A program made the translations under genes and the position numbers. A stretch of 64,000 bases of DNA from Platanthera guangdongensis. Lineage: Eukaryota; Streptophyta; Magnoliopsida; Asparagales; Orchidaceae. The notes beneath the pieces are model-generated. The model saw nothing but the letters and a program-made list of their open reading frames with translations. It was not told the origin of the DNA and searched no databases. This document shows positions 34,333-44,611 of the stretch, one piece after another. The first letter of the stretch is position 1. Each line of letters opens with the position of its first letter. Where the stretch lies: the NCBI GenBank assembly GCA_039583875.1, contig CM077153.1, positions 117,486,568-117,550,567 on the forward strand. Direction: 5' to 3'.

Positions 34333-37317
34333 TTACTTTTTCTCTTTGCTTTTTACCAACTTGATTTCTCTGTTAGGATTTAAAGCTTCTTGTTTGGATC
34401 TGGTATCATCAGCTGCTCCCAAATATGTTTGCTTTGATGTCCTGGGAACCACTGCAGCTGGATGCAACTCCATGTACCTGTCTGCATCAAAAAATTTACT
34501 GGAGGCATATCTTTCTAGTTCTTTCTGTCTTTGTTCTGACATTGTAGATATATTAGAGGTGTCTAGGCCTTGCTCTCTGGCTTTCTTTATCTGATCTAAA
34601 GCAGCCAACTCCTTCATTCTAGCAGTCCAAGCAACAGGATTCTTCTCAGGGTCCTCAAAAGGAACAGGTGGCTCATACCTGTTGGAAGAAGTATCTTGAG
34701 GAGTCCTGGCAGTCACAGTTTCTTTGAGCTTGTAGGGGAATGGACCAGAAGATGTATCAGAAGGAACATGTCCTCCCCTGGAATAAGGGTGCTGCCTGGA
34801 ATGCCCTTTAGAATATACCTGAGTCTCTCTTTGATTTCCCCTATATCCTCCCCTTCTAGAGTAAGAGCCCCTAGACTGGCTTTCCCTTTGATATGTTCTA
34901 GCATGGGGTTGGTAGGGAGCCTGGCTTCTAGCTGGGCCTGAACTTGCAGAGCTGCCACCTGCACCTGCATCAGGTGGAGGTGGTGGAGGAGGATGAGGGT
35001 GCTTGGACTGGGTGGAACCTTTCTCATACTTCCTTTTCTTCTTCATTGCCTTTAGCTGATTTTTAGAGAACTGCATCCAATGTTCAGTAATTGGGCAGTT
35101 ATGCAGAATATAGTAGGGAACATCATTGTCATCTCTAACTTTGGCAGGTGGAATCCTTTTCATTGCCTTACTTCTTGCCTTCCTTTTCCTTGCAATGGTG
35201 GCAGAAGAATCATCAGAATCTGTCTTGAATTCATCAGAGTCAGAACTCTGGGCATCATATATAGCATCAATCCTTTTCATCAAATCTTCTTTTAGTTGAA
35301 CAGCAGCAGATGGGGCAGAAGCAGAAGCAGAAGGAGCAACAGAGACAGATACAGCAGCAGATGTAACAACAGATACAGGAGCAGCAGTAGAAGCAACACT
35401 GGTTATTTCAGGAATTATGGCAGCAGCAGGTTCAGAAACAACAACAACATCTACAGCAGGCTCAAAAACAACAGCCTCTGTCATCAGAGAATCCTGGGAA
35501 ATGGGCTCATCAGAAACAATTTGATTTTCAGCAGCAGTTGGAACATTTTCTTCAGCAGCAGCAAGAACAATTTCAGAAGCAGATTCAGCCTTTTCTTTAT
35601 CAGCAGCAGCAGCAGTCATCACTGAGAGTACAAAGGATGAAAGAATGTTGGGGTCACAGCCAGAGAAGGGCACCATTGCCTTAGACAGATCTTCTGAGGG
35701 CTGGACAGCAATAGCTTCTGGAAGGTAGCTGTAATATGCAGTATCAAATGCAGATAGCAAAGACCTTAGGTCTATTGCTAAGACTAGAGTAGCAGCAGCA
35801 ACTGGAGCAGAAGAGGCAGCAGACACAGGTGCAGCAGCAGCAGCAGCAGCAGCATGAAGGTTGGCTTCATAGGGCATCTCCCCCTGCCTGGATGCAGATA
35901 CCTCTGTATCAAGGCAAACTGCTGGTGGGGCTGCTTGAGGAAGGAGAGAAGAAAGCCTGGCAGAGAGGGCTGCCACTGACAAGTGTAGAGGAGCTAAAGA
36001 GGTCTCCAAGAGAAGGGAGAGCCTGGGGGCAATGAGCTCATACAACTTGTCAGCAAGGGCTGAGAGATCTACTTGCTCAAGAAGAGGAGCAGAGGTAGAG
36101 GGTACAGGGATGGCTGAAGAAGCTGGAGGTGGAGGGCTGAATGGTGGAATGAATGGCTCAGGAGAGGGGATTGTGGAGATGGAGGACAAAGGGAGGGATA
36201 TGGAGGGAGTGAAAGTGGGTTGGTCAATGATGTGGTGGAGAAGGTCTTGGAAAGATGTTGAAGAGGATGGTAAGTCTGGAGGAGAGGAGGGGGAATCATC
36301 CATGTAGGATTCATCCAGAAGTGTGAAGGATGGTATGGATGGGGATGAGGTGACATCTGGTGGTGGATATGAGAATAATGGGTGGAATTGGTCTACTGGA
36401 GGTGATGAAATTATTGCTGGAGATGGAATAGATGTTGGAGATGGGCTGGAGATTGTAATGGTGGATGGAATATGTAGGGTTGGACTTGGAGGAGGAGGAG
36501 AAGCAGCACTAGCAGCAGGCAGGTCTTCTGCAGGAGCAGAGACCTGGGGGGGAGTGACTCTTTGAGTCCTGGTGCCTGAAGGGGCAGTTGAAGAGGGCCT
36601 GCTGGGCTTGCTAATTTGCCTGTCCCATTTCCCAAATAGGGCACAGGTGAGTCTCTTGGAGGCATTGATGTGCACTCCAGAGGAGACCAACAGAGCAGGG
36701 CACCTTGCCTGAAGGAAAACTCCCAGAATTCTTCCAAAATTCACAAAGGTTTTGTTAATCTTTTTCTTTATCAGGTCAAAGAAGACCTCTCCCCAGTTCA
36801 AGCTTTTCCTATCTATCAGAGCTCCCATAAGGCAGAGCTGATGTCTGGAGATGGTGTCATGTGCAGAATGCTTGGCCAACAGCACCTTGCCTACAACATC
36901 AGCTAGGAACCTATATTCAACTGACAAGTTCCTCTTAAACAACTTGCTAGGGTTTCCCTCAGGATGACCCATCCTGGCAAGTATATCAGAAAATTCCTCT
37001 CCAGATAGTTCAGCAGTGTCTTCACCATTTCTCAAGCCAAAAACCTCTGTTAAGACTGTTGGGGTCAGAGGTACCTGTGTTCCAGTAATAGATCCAACTA
37101 TGGTGTTGTTGTCAAGGTTGTGTGCAGTATACACCCATTCTTTGATTTCATCTGAGGCAAGTTTGATTCTTGTGGTCATGAGGGCAGACAAATGCTGATC
37201 TTTGAATAAACTCAGGATGTCCTGGAAGATTTGATCAGTGGTGTTGAAGGAGTCCAGATCAATGTCAAACCCTGCATCAAACTTCATTGCGGCGAGGACA
37301 GCGACTGAGGCGACCAT
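34333..37317 (-). CDS. Copia-3 ORF3: 994-residue accessory protein, fully open
   Basis: The ATG at 37317-37315 is about 115 bases after a TATAAAA on the same strand. Residues 1 to about 240 form the domain shared with Copia-1 ORF3 (putative plant transposon type), including FLADVVGKVLLAKH and FGKWDRQI. Residues 240-450 are Pro/Ser-rich low complexity. Residues 450-720 are Ala/Val-rich with acidic patches. A Lys-rich segment (RKRKARSKAMKR, a possible nuclear localisation signal), a His-Pro run and an Arg/Gly/Tyr-rich tract follow, and the C-terminus is charged. There is no signal peptide or clear membrane helix, which argues against an envelope. The function is unknown; a basic, disordered nuclear protein would fit RNA or DNA binding. 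The frame is intact although gag and pol are gone. Confidence 0.85.
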   Translation of the reverse strand: MVASVAVLAAMKFDAGFDIDLDSFNTTDQIFQDILSLFKDQHLSALMTTRIKLASDEIKEWVYTAHNLDNNTIVGSITGTQVPLTPTVLTEVFGLRNGEDTAELSGEEFSDILARMGHPEGNPSKLFKRNLSVEYRFLADVVGKVLLAKHSAHDTISRHQLCLMGALIDRKSLNWGEVFFDLIKKKINKTFVNFGRILGVFLQARCPALLVSSGVHINASKRLTCALFGKWDRQISKPSRPSSTAPSGTRTQRVTPPQVSAPAEDLPAASAASPPPPSPTLHIPSTITISSPSPTSIPSPAIISSPPVDQFHPLFSYPPPDVTSSPSIPSFTLLDESYMDDSPSSPPDLPSSSTSFQDLLHHIIDQPTFTPSISLPLSSISTIPSPEPFIPPFSPPPPASSAIPVPSTSAPLLEQVDLSALADKLYELIAPRLSLLLETSLAPLHLSVAALSARLSSLLPQAAPPAVCLDTEVSASRQGEMPYEANLHAAAAAAAAPVSAASSAPVAAATLVLAIDLRSLLSAFDTAYYSYLPEAIAVQPSEDLSKAMVPFSGCDPNILSSFVLSVMTAAAADKEKAESASEIVLAAAEENVPTAAENQIVSDEPISQDSLMTEAVVFEPAVDVVVVSEPAAAIIPEITSVASTAAPVSVVTSAAVSVSVAPSASASAPSAAVQLKEDLMKRIDAIYDAQSSDSDEFKTDSDDSSATIARKRKARSKAMKRIPPAKVRDDNDVPYYILHNCPITEHWMQFSKNQLKAMKKKRKYEKGSTQSKHPHPPPPPPPDAGAGGSSASSGPARSQAPYQPHARTYQRESQSRGSYSRRGGYRGNQRETQVYSKGHSRQHPYSRGGHVPSDTSSGPFPYKLKETVTARTPQDTSSNRYEPPVPFEDPEKNPVAWTARMKELAALDQIKKAREQGLDTSNISTMSEQRQKELERYASSKFFDADRYMELHPAAVVPRTSKQTYLGAADDTRSKQEALNPNREIKLVKSKEKK

Positions 37318-37430
37318 GGTACCTGCAAAAACTTAACAAACAAACTGAACAAGCGTAGAACTGTTTGGAGGGAAGAAAATTTTTTGCAGAGAAATTGAAA
37401 GCGCAAGAGAGAACGACGGCGAAAAATGAG

Positions 37431-37610
37431 TTTTATATTAGGGTTCGACGCAGAAATGGAAAGATCGTTGAACTCAGTTCGACGATCTAGGCTTCTAAAG
37501 GAATCTGAAGAGACTCCAATATCGTCGATCTCCGTTCGACGATCTTGGAAGGCGTCGAGCTCCGTTCGACGATCGTTCAGGGAACAAAATCGTCGAGCGC
37601 CGTTCGACGA
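37431..37610 (-). promoter_or_regulatory. Promoter-like spacer upstream of Copia-3 ORF3
   Basis: Four to five dyads of the LTR type (for example ATCGTCGATCTCCGTTCGACGAT-like arms ATCGTCGA and TCGACGAT) precede a TATAAAA at 37437-37431 on the minus strand. The ORF3 ATG is about 115 bases further. This is the arrangement seen in Copia-1, but with a different palindrome. Confidence 0.58.
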
Positions 37611-37952
37611 TCGTCGAATGGAGTTCGACGATATTGAGAAGTTGAGCTCAGCGATCGTCGAGTGGAGCTCGACGATATTATGAGGTTGAGCTCAGCGATC
37701 GTCGAATGGAGCTCGACGATCTGTCGAAGTTGAGCTAGACGATCGTCGACCGGAGTTCGACGAATCGTCGTGCTGAGCTCGACGATTGGACTTAGTCTCC
37801 AGAAAATCTTGGTCTTCAGGGCAGCTTCCAAACCTAGACTTCTAACCCTTAGACTCAATTCTAATTGACCTATTAAGCTATACAGAAGGTCAAACACAGA
37901 TTCCTAGAGACATAGTGATCCTGACCCAAATTAGTAATAGGGTGTTCCAACA
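37608..37952 (-). repeat. Copia-3 5' LTR, truncated to its first 345 bp
   Basis: It matches 33809-34153 with about two differences. Homology fades inside a palindrome unit between 37585 and 37610, which marks the deletion junction. The rest of the LTR and the primer site are missing, so the element cannot start reverse transcription from this copy. Confidence 0.88.
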
Positions 37953-38263
37953 TATTTCCTCCATGGCGTGCAGCCGGAGTTAGTCTTCCTACACCGGGAT
38001 GGCCCGTAGCCCCCCATTGTGTCATGGCGCGCAGGCCGAAGACTCTTGCTATGCGCTCCAACAGACCGCACTTTTTGGTCTCACGTCAGACGGACATAGC
38101 GCAGGTCGGATCCTCCACCCCCCGTTGCTCAAATCGCCTTGCCTTCTCCGAGTACGGCGTACTCATGGCTATATCAAAGGCGCAGGTCGGTCTCACCAAT
38201 CCTGTTCTTGGCATTCAAGCCTGGGTATTTCTCTATACCCATTTCTCTCACAGCAACAGCGGG

Positions 38264-38540
38264 TCTTTCCTGGGCACACCAGTACTTCCTGTGACTCTCT
38301 CCACAGGTGGACACCGCACTAGCACAAATGTCAGGGGTCTTTCCTGGGCACACCAGTACTTCCTGTGACTCGCTTCACAGGTGGACACCCTATGACATCA
38401 AGCATCACAAAAGGGCCTTTCCTGGTCCCACCAGTACTTCCTGTGCTTCATTCACAGGTTGGACCCAAAAACATCCCATGGCTATTTTCCTGGGCTACCA
38501 CCCCAGTACTTCCTGCTACTCCTTTTCGCAGGCATAACCC
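38264..38540. repeat. Tandem repeat of about 70-75 bp in the Gypsy-4 LTR
   Basis: Four diverged units share TTTCCTGGG, CCAGTACTTCCTG and CACAGGTGGACACC. Counterparts are at about 45630-45905 in the other LTR and, reversed, at 50935-51230 in LTR-X (core AGCAGGAAGTACTGG). The copy spacing is conserved between families. Confidence 0.8.
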
Positions 38541-38672
38541 GTAGACTCCTTACACTACACATTTATCACGGAGTCTTCTCCGGTTCGTATGCAACATCAC
38601 CAATCCAGACCAACCGTCCAGATGGGCTTCACACAGCATGCCTATTCCGTACTCCATTTCCGGATCTATATG

Positions 38673-38819
38673 CTAACAAAAGGGGATTTCAAGTATCCAC
38701 CCAAAGATTTCCATAACCAGCCACCTCTTGGTGGGGGAAATCACAAAATATGCCAAAAAGAAAGCCTTCACATGGCTAGGAAGAAAAGTCGTTACCCTTG
38801 ACGACCGCTTCGGTGCCAT
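38673..38819 (-). CDS. Small ORF in the Gypsy-4 3' LTR (48 residues)
   Basis: It begins MAPKRSSRVTTFLPS and ends GWILEIPFC. The same frame occurs at 46039-46185 in the 5' LTR and, as a longer relative starting MAPKWFSRIMTFLPS, in LTR-X (50646-50837). Residues kept include TFLPS, VKA, FLA, PT and WLV. It would lie in the transcript leader. Whether it is translated is unknown; nucleotide homology alone might explain it. Confidence 0.35.
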   Translation of the reverse strand: MAPKRSSRVTTFLPSHVKAFFLAYFVISPTKRWLVMEIFGWILEIPFC

Positions 38820-39104
38820 GGACTCCAAGCTAGCTTGCAAGACTCGCAAGAGCGTTTCCTCCGCAACGCTGGCTTCGGATTTCTCGTCGGTAAACCGCAA
38901 CACCACCAACAGCAGCCCCCTTTCCTTCTTCTTCCTCCTTTCTCTCTCTCTTTCTCTCTTCACTTGAAGAAAGTTCAAGGCCAAAGAAATGAGAATTCTT
39001 TCTCTGATTTCGGCCCTTAAGGAAAAAGAAGAAGAAGCTTCAGCCCTTGGATCTAGGCTGAAGGAATGGACGGCCACGATTCTGCCAAAAACACATATTT
39101 TGAC

Positions 39105-39670
39105 CCGACACGGCCTCTGACACGGCCGTGTGCCAGGCCGTGTTCCTCAAGCGGTGGTCAACCGACTTATCCAAACCAGTGACACGCCCATGGGACACGC
39201 CCGTGTCATGGGCCGTGTCACCAACACGCCTTCAGACACGCCCGTGTCTGTGACCGTGTACCTGGGTGAAAAAAATCCCAAATCATCCCGAGACTTCACA
39301 CGGCCTGTGACACGCCCGTGTCCCAGGCCGTGTGCCCAGACACGGCATAAAGACACGCCCTGTCGAAATCCTTCGACGGGCTGAGTTCGTCGCCTGATTT
39401 GACACGCCCTGTGACACGCCCGTATCACAGGCCGTGTTCAATCTCTCGACACACGACACTCACGTCTCGACACTCGACACTCACGTCTCGACACTCGACG
39501 ATCGTCGAGAAAAATCATCCAGCATGCGACACGGCCTTGGACACGCCCGTGTCCTGGGCCGTGTGCCTCCTCTCGACGCATCGTCGAGAGCAAAAATCGT
39601 CGAGACAAAGCCCAATCGTCGACACAACCTCTACACGCCCTGGGACATGCCCGTGTCACAGGCCGTGTCA
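39105..39670. repeat. Palindrome field of the Gypsy-4 3' LTR (GACACGCCCGTGTC, CGACGATCGTCG)
   Basis: Tandem GACACGCCCGTGTC, ACACGGCCGTGT and TCGACGATCGTCGA dyads fill the start of U3. The same field is at 46470-47045 in the 5' LTR, and a related one is in LTR-X (25665-25980 and about 50325-50365). Confidence 0.87.
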
Positions 39671-39707
39671 CCCAAAATTTCCTGATTCTGCACTTTGGGC
39701 TGTTACA

Positions 39708-39745
39708 ATCCTCCCCTCCTACAAGAAATTTCGTCCTCGAAATTT
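39708..39745 (-). other. Gypsy-4 polypurine region
   Basis: On the minus strand it reads AAATTTCGAGGACGAAATTT followed by CTTGTAGGAGGGGAGGAT next to the LTR. The GAGGACGAAATTTC motif is characteristic of plant chromoviruses. Confidence 0.85.
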
Positions 39746-39814
39746 AGAGACAGGAAAGCAACAGAAACCAGCAAGAAAAATGTTACAACATAAAAAAAAA
39801 TTTGATGTTACAGA

Positions 39815-42800
39815 TTACACAAACAGCTCAGGGAACTCTGCTCGCATGGTCTGCTCGCGTTCCCACGTCATCTCTTCACGGCCGCAGTTGTCCCACCGGA
39901 CTTTCACCATGCCGACTGTCTTGTTCCGCAACTGTTTCTCGGCTCGATCTTCGATCTGAATGGGTCTAACTCTCATTATTAGCCCATACTCCACCGGCAC
40001 ACGATCATCCGCGATCACTTGAGCTGGATCTTTCACGGCCTTCCGAAGCACTGAGATGTGAAAGACATCATGCAATCCACCCAAGTCTGCCGATAGAGCT
40101 AGCCGATAAGCCGCTTCGCCAACTCGCTCAACCACTTCAAAAGGACCCAAATATCTTGGACTCAACTTTTTCAATCGTCAAATCCTGGAGACACCTTTGA
40201 ATGGCTTGATCTTCAAGTAGACCCAATCGCCAACCGCAAATTCTACGTTCCGGTGCTTGGCGTTGTAGTACTTCGCTTGTCGATCTTGAGCAATAAGCAA
40301 TCGCTCTCGAATAGTCTGTATGGTTGAGTTTGCTTCCTCAACCTCATTTGGTTTAACAACCCGAGCTTCGCCCGCTTCTACCCAAGCCAAGGGAGTACGA
40401 CACTTCCTTCCATATAGAGCTTCATATGGTGCCATCCCAATGCTCGCCTGGTAGCTGTTATTATAAGCAAACTCTACCATATAGAGATGATCTTCCCATC
40501 TCTTTCCGAAGTCAAGGGCGCACATTCGGAGCATGTCCTCCATTGTTCTGTTGGTACGTTCAGTTTGGCCATCCGTTTGGGGATGAAAGGCCGTACTGAA
40601 AGTCAACTTCGTGCCCAACAGTCGGTGAACTAGCCTCCAATCATTTGACGTGAACCGCCCATCTCGATCACTTACGATGCTCCGAGGAACACCGTGAAGC
40701 CGCACAATCTGATTAACATATAACTTTGCCAAACTTTCAACTGAATCATCCCGTCTGTTCGGGAGAAAATGTGTTACTTTCGTTAGCCGGTCAACAATCA
40801 CCCAAATGGAATCATTTCCTCGCTGCGATCTTGGCAATCCGTGCACAAAATCCATGGAAATATCATCAAATTTCCACTCTGGGATTGGTAATGACTTTAA
40901 ATAACCGCCCGGCTTTTGGCATTCCGCCTTCACCATCGCACAGGTTTGGCATTTGGCTACATAAAGGGCAACATCTTTCTTGAGCCCTGGCCATCAGAAA
41001 AGCTTCTTCATATCATTGAACATCTTTGTGCTCCCGGGGTGAATGGAATACTTTGTATAATGCGCTTCATACATGAGTTCTTCCCTCAATTTCCCCACAT
41101 TCGGGACGCACAAACGGCCCTCTTTCCGTACAAGACCGTCAATCCAGGTGAATTTACCCTCTGGCCCTTCATTCACATAGCGTAAGAGATCTTCATCCAA
41201 CTTCGTTGCCCGTCGAACTCGGTCCGCAAGGTCACATTGCACCTCGACCCAGTTCAAACATGCAATGGCAGTGGCATTCTTGTCAACACAATAGATCTCT
41301 AACGCCTCCAACTCCTGGATAAGGCGTTTATCATGCCTTTGTAACCAATTCGCTCTAGCCGGAATCCGCCGACTCAAGGCATCCGCGACAACATTCCCCT
41401 TCCCGGGCGTATAGTGAATCTCGAAAGTGTAGTCCCCAAGGAACTCCAACCACCTTCGTTGTCGCATGTTCAAGTCTTTCTGCTCCAAAAGATACTTTAG
41501 GCTCTTATGATCGGTATAGATCTCCACCTTCACACCATACAGGTAGTGTCGCCACAGCTTGAGTGCAAAAATCACCGCCGCTAGTTCCAAATCATGGACG
41601 GGATAGTTTCGCTCGTGCACCTTCAGCTGGCGTGAGCCATAAGCAATCATCTTCCCGCTCTGCAGAAGAACGCAGCCTTAGCCGCTCCCTGAGGCATCGC
41701 TATAAATTACAAATCCATCAGTTCCACATGGCGAAGACAACACCGGCGCCGTGGTCAACCGAACCTTCAGCTCTTCAAAAGCTCGTGCGCACTCTGGCGT
41801 CCAAACGAACTTCTGATCTTTTCGCGTCAATGTGGTGAGCGGCAAAGCGATCCGCGAGAAGTTTTCCACAAATCTTCTATAGTAGCCCGCAAGTCCAAGG
41901 AAACTCCTGACCTCGGCCACGGAAGACAATCTTGGCCATTCTTGTATGGCTCTTATCTTCGCTGGATCCACTGCAATACCCGCTCCACTTACCACATGGC
42001 CCAAAAATGCCACTGACGATAGCCAAAACTCGCACTTCGAGAACTTGGCATATAGCTGATTTTGCCTCAACGTGTTCAACACTAACCGTAAGTGAATCTC
42101 ATGCTCAGCTTTGGACTTCGAGTATACCAGGATATCATCAATAAACACTATCACAAACAGATCCAGGTACTCACGAAAAATACGGTGCATCAGATCCATA
42201 AACACCGAGGGCGCATTGCACAATCCAAAGGGCATGACTGTGAACTCATAGTGCCCATAACGCGTTCCAAATGCGGTTTTGGGAATGTCACTTTCCCGAA
42301 TTCTTAACTGGTAATAACCAGACTTCAGGTCCAACTTCGAATAGACGGTCGAGCCCACTAGCTGATCAAATAATTCATCAATCTGAGGTATCGGATACTT
42401 ATTCTTCTCGGTCAGCTTATTCAATTCACGGTAATCTATACACAACCGTAACCCACCATCTTTCTTCTTTACAAAAAGCACAGGCGCGCTCCAAGATGAC
42501 ATACTTGGGCGGATATAACCTTGCTCTAGCATTTCTTGTAGTTGAACCTTTAACTCAGCCATCTCTTTAGGCGCAACGCGATATGGCGAGCGGGCCACAG
42601 GTTTCGCACCTGACACCAACTCAATTGTGAAGTCAATCTCCCGCTGGGGTGGTAGCCCAGGGAGATCCGCGGGAAACACATCTGTAAATTCTGTCACAAT
42701 CGGAACCTCGCACAAAGTGGCCTTAGGCTCAACAGCCTGCATTAGTGCAAAGTAACACTCCGCACCCTTCCGAACAGCTTTGACTACCTGGAGTGCAGAC

Positions 42801-43179
42801 ATCAACGTCCCGCTCACTCCTCGCATACCCGCGAACTTGGTCTTCTGTTCGGTATTCTGGCCCAACGTTATTTCTTTGGACTGGCAATCAATCATAGCAT
42901 GCTGCTCCGCAAGCCAATCCATCCCAAAAATCACATCGAATTCCGATATTGGCAAAACAATTGCAGTTAAACGAAAATCCCGACTTCCTAACTGAACCGC
43001 CACATCGCAAGCTTGATCTGCAAGAATCCAACAACCATTCGGCAACAACACTCTGACGCTATCTGTCTTTGCACGACTGGGTATCCCAAGCCGCGTAAGA
43101 AACTCACTAGACAGAAAAGAATGCGATGCCCCTGTATTAAACAGTGCTCGCGCCAGCGTGTCCCGAATCATCACAAAGC
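39815..43179 (-). pseudogene. pol: Gypsy-4 Pol: protease, RT, RNase H, integrase, chromodomain-like tail; three stops
   Basis: All segments share one frame. The protease has FNTGASHSF (D-T/S-G with Asn at the first position, where Asp is expected) and the later DVIFGMDWL. Reverse transcriptase has LDLKSGYYQ and catalytic FIDD. RNase H covers IYSDASGSG to DALSRR. The integrase has its HHCC site ending [20 protein letters not shown] and GQTERTNR. The tail has VKVRWDN and EEMTWE. Stops are TAA at 41678-41680 (Leu expected), TGA at 40994-40996 (Trp expected) and TGA at 40178-40180 (Gly expected). The loss of the first catalytic Asp would itself disable the protease. The product would be a single gag-pol precursor. 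Confidence 0.9.
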
Positions 43180-43269
43180 CTATGACAAACATGTCACACA
43201 CACAAACCACAAACATAGGGGGACTAAGCTAAGCATACAAACATTAGCATATGCAAAACTAAATCATAC
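43180..43269 (-). other. Putative 90-nt intron between Gypsy-4 gag and protease
   Basis: On the minus strand it begins GTATGATTTAG after ACAG and ends TTTGTCATAG before GC. It contains a branch-like TGCTAATG and is T-rich. It holds three in-frame stops (TAG, TAA, TAG). Its length is a multiple of three, and its removal joins gag (ending in VVTG) to the protease segment in the same frame, at the place where related elements have continuous coding sequence. Confidence 0.62.
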
Positions 43270-44392
43270 CTGTGACAACGTCACTCTGCTTAATGGCCTC
43301 TTGCAGGCCAAGATTGTAGACCCGGGGTTGCGCATGCGAGGCAGAAGAATCCACCACCGCCTTTCCTTTTTCCGCATAAGATGCTCCCGCCTTCTTTTCA
43401 CTCTTTGGCGGCATCCGACAATCTCGCGCAATATGCCCCATCCTACCACAATTGAAGCAGGTACGAGTGTCTGGCTTGGAGGTTGCCCCTGATGTTGCTC
43501 CCGTTGCAACTGATGAAGGAGCTTGTCCACTAGGCTTGGACTTCTTGCCCCATCTCTTCTTATAAAATGGTTTTCCCGATCGGGGCGCCTTCCACTCTTG
43601 TTGCGACACAGCCAAAGCTCTCTTCCCTTGCACCCGTTTCATATCCTTTTCCAACGCGGTTGCGGTGTCAACCAACGCTTGGAAACCTTGGTTCACAGAA
43701 CTTGACACAAGGAACCTCAGCTCGTCCCGCAGTCCTTCATAGAACCGATTAGTCTTCCTCTGCTCATCAGCAAAAATTGAACCCGCATACAGCCCCAAGC
43801 GAGTAAATTCATGCAGGTACGCGTCAACACTGCCATCACCTTGAGTCAACCGTTGGAATTCATTTTCCATGGCTATCCGTTAAGCCACAGGAAGGTGCTT
43901 CGCTAGGAAGAGCCGGGAGAATTCTTCCATCGACACTTGGGTTAACGGACGACCCGCCAAATGATGCAACTCCATCTCATCCCACCATAACCGAGCTTCT
44001 CCTTCAAGCAAGAAGGTGGCTAAGGTAACTTTCTGATTCTCCGCCGTTCCTATCGCCATCATCACTCGCTTGACGCGCGATAACCAATCCTCAGCCTGCG
44101 TCGGGGTTCCCGCTCCCGAGAACGTAGGCGGATGGAAGCTCATAAACCGCGTTAGCTGCTTCTCAGCCGCTCGAGGAACCACATCCATGACAGGTTCCGG
44201 CCTTGCCGCCACCTGTTCGGGCCTCACAGCCGCTTGCTCCTGCCTAAGTGGCTGGCCTTGGATCATGGTAAATAAGGCCTCCGCAACTAAATGGACATGT
44301 TCTGCAGACGGTGGAGGTGTAGGCACCGCGGCTGGTGCCGTACTTTCATCAGAACGCTGGGGCTCAGACGGCCCAGCTCCACTCCGTGTCAC
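43270..44392 (-). pseudogene. gag: Gypsy-4 Gag, one internal stop
   Basis: It has a retrotransposon Gag core (FHPPTFSG, DWLSRVKRV, ARLWWDEM), then TAA at 43880-43882 in frame, continuing MENEFQRLTQGD, FYEGLRDELR, and the zinc knuckle CFNCGRMGHIARDC near the C-terminus. No ATG opens the frame: the first codon after the upstream stop is GTG at 44392-44390, so the start may be mutated or supplied by splicing. Bases 44393-44611 are leader; the primer site after the LTR is poorly preserved (TTGGTATCGG). Confidence 0.87.
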
Positions 44393-44611
44393 CTAATGGT
44401 GGACAAGACACACACATTAGCGGTCGTTCCCAAGCAAACAACACAAAATAGGAACACGCAGGTTCCTCAAACATAGCAAGTTGCATTCCTAGCATGGACA
44501 TTCAGGAGTTCATACGTAGACTTTGGTGTGCACAAACACGTGCTCGCCACCCCACAAAAGAAGGCGGCCACGACTTCGAGAGGGAAAGACCAAGACAACC
44601 GATACCAAAAA

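Larger units (their letters stand above)
32565..37952 (-). mobile_element. Copia-3: gag-pol-less SIRE-like element carrying only ORF3
   Basis: It has a complete 3' LTR (32565-34153), a polypurine tract, ORF3, a palindrome-bearing spacer, and only the first 345 or so bases of the 5' LTR. Primer site, gag and pol are absent. It is flanked by CATTT (32560-32564) and TATTT (37953-37957), a duplication with one transition. The 345 shared LTR bases differ at about two positions, so it is young. The junction between spacer and 5' LTR is inside the shared palindrome repeat. I infer that recombination between the two arrays removed about a full gag-pol. Confidence 0.9.
37958..39707 (-). repeat. Gypsy-4 3' LTR, segment right of Copia-3
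   Basis: It resumes at CCTCCATGGCGTGC and matches 45324-47073. It has about 75-bp tandem repeats (38264-38540), a small ORF (38673-38819), a CT-rich tract (38930-38965), and a field of GACACGCCCGTGTC and CGACGATCGTCG palindromes (39105-39670). It ends GGCTGTTACA. Confidence 0.92.
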
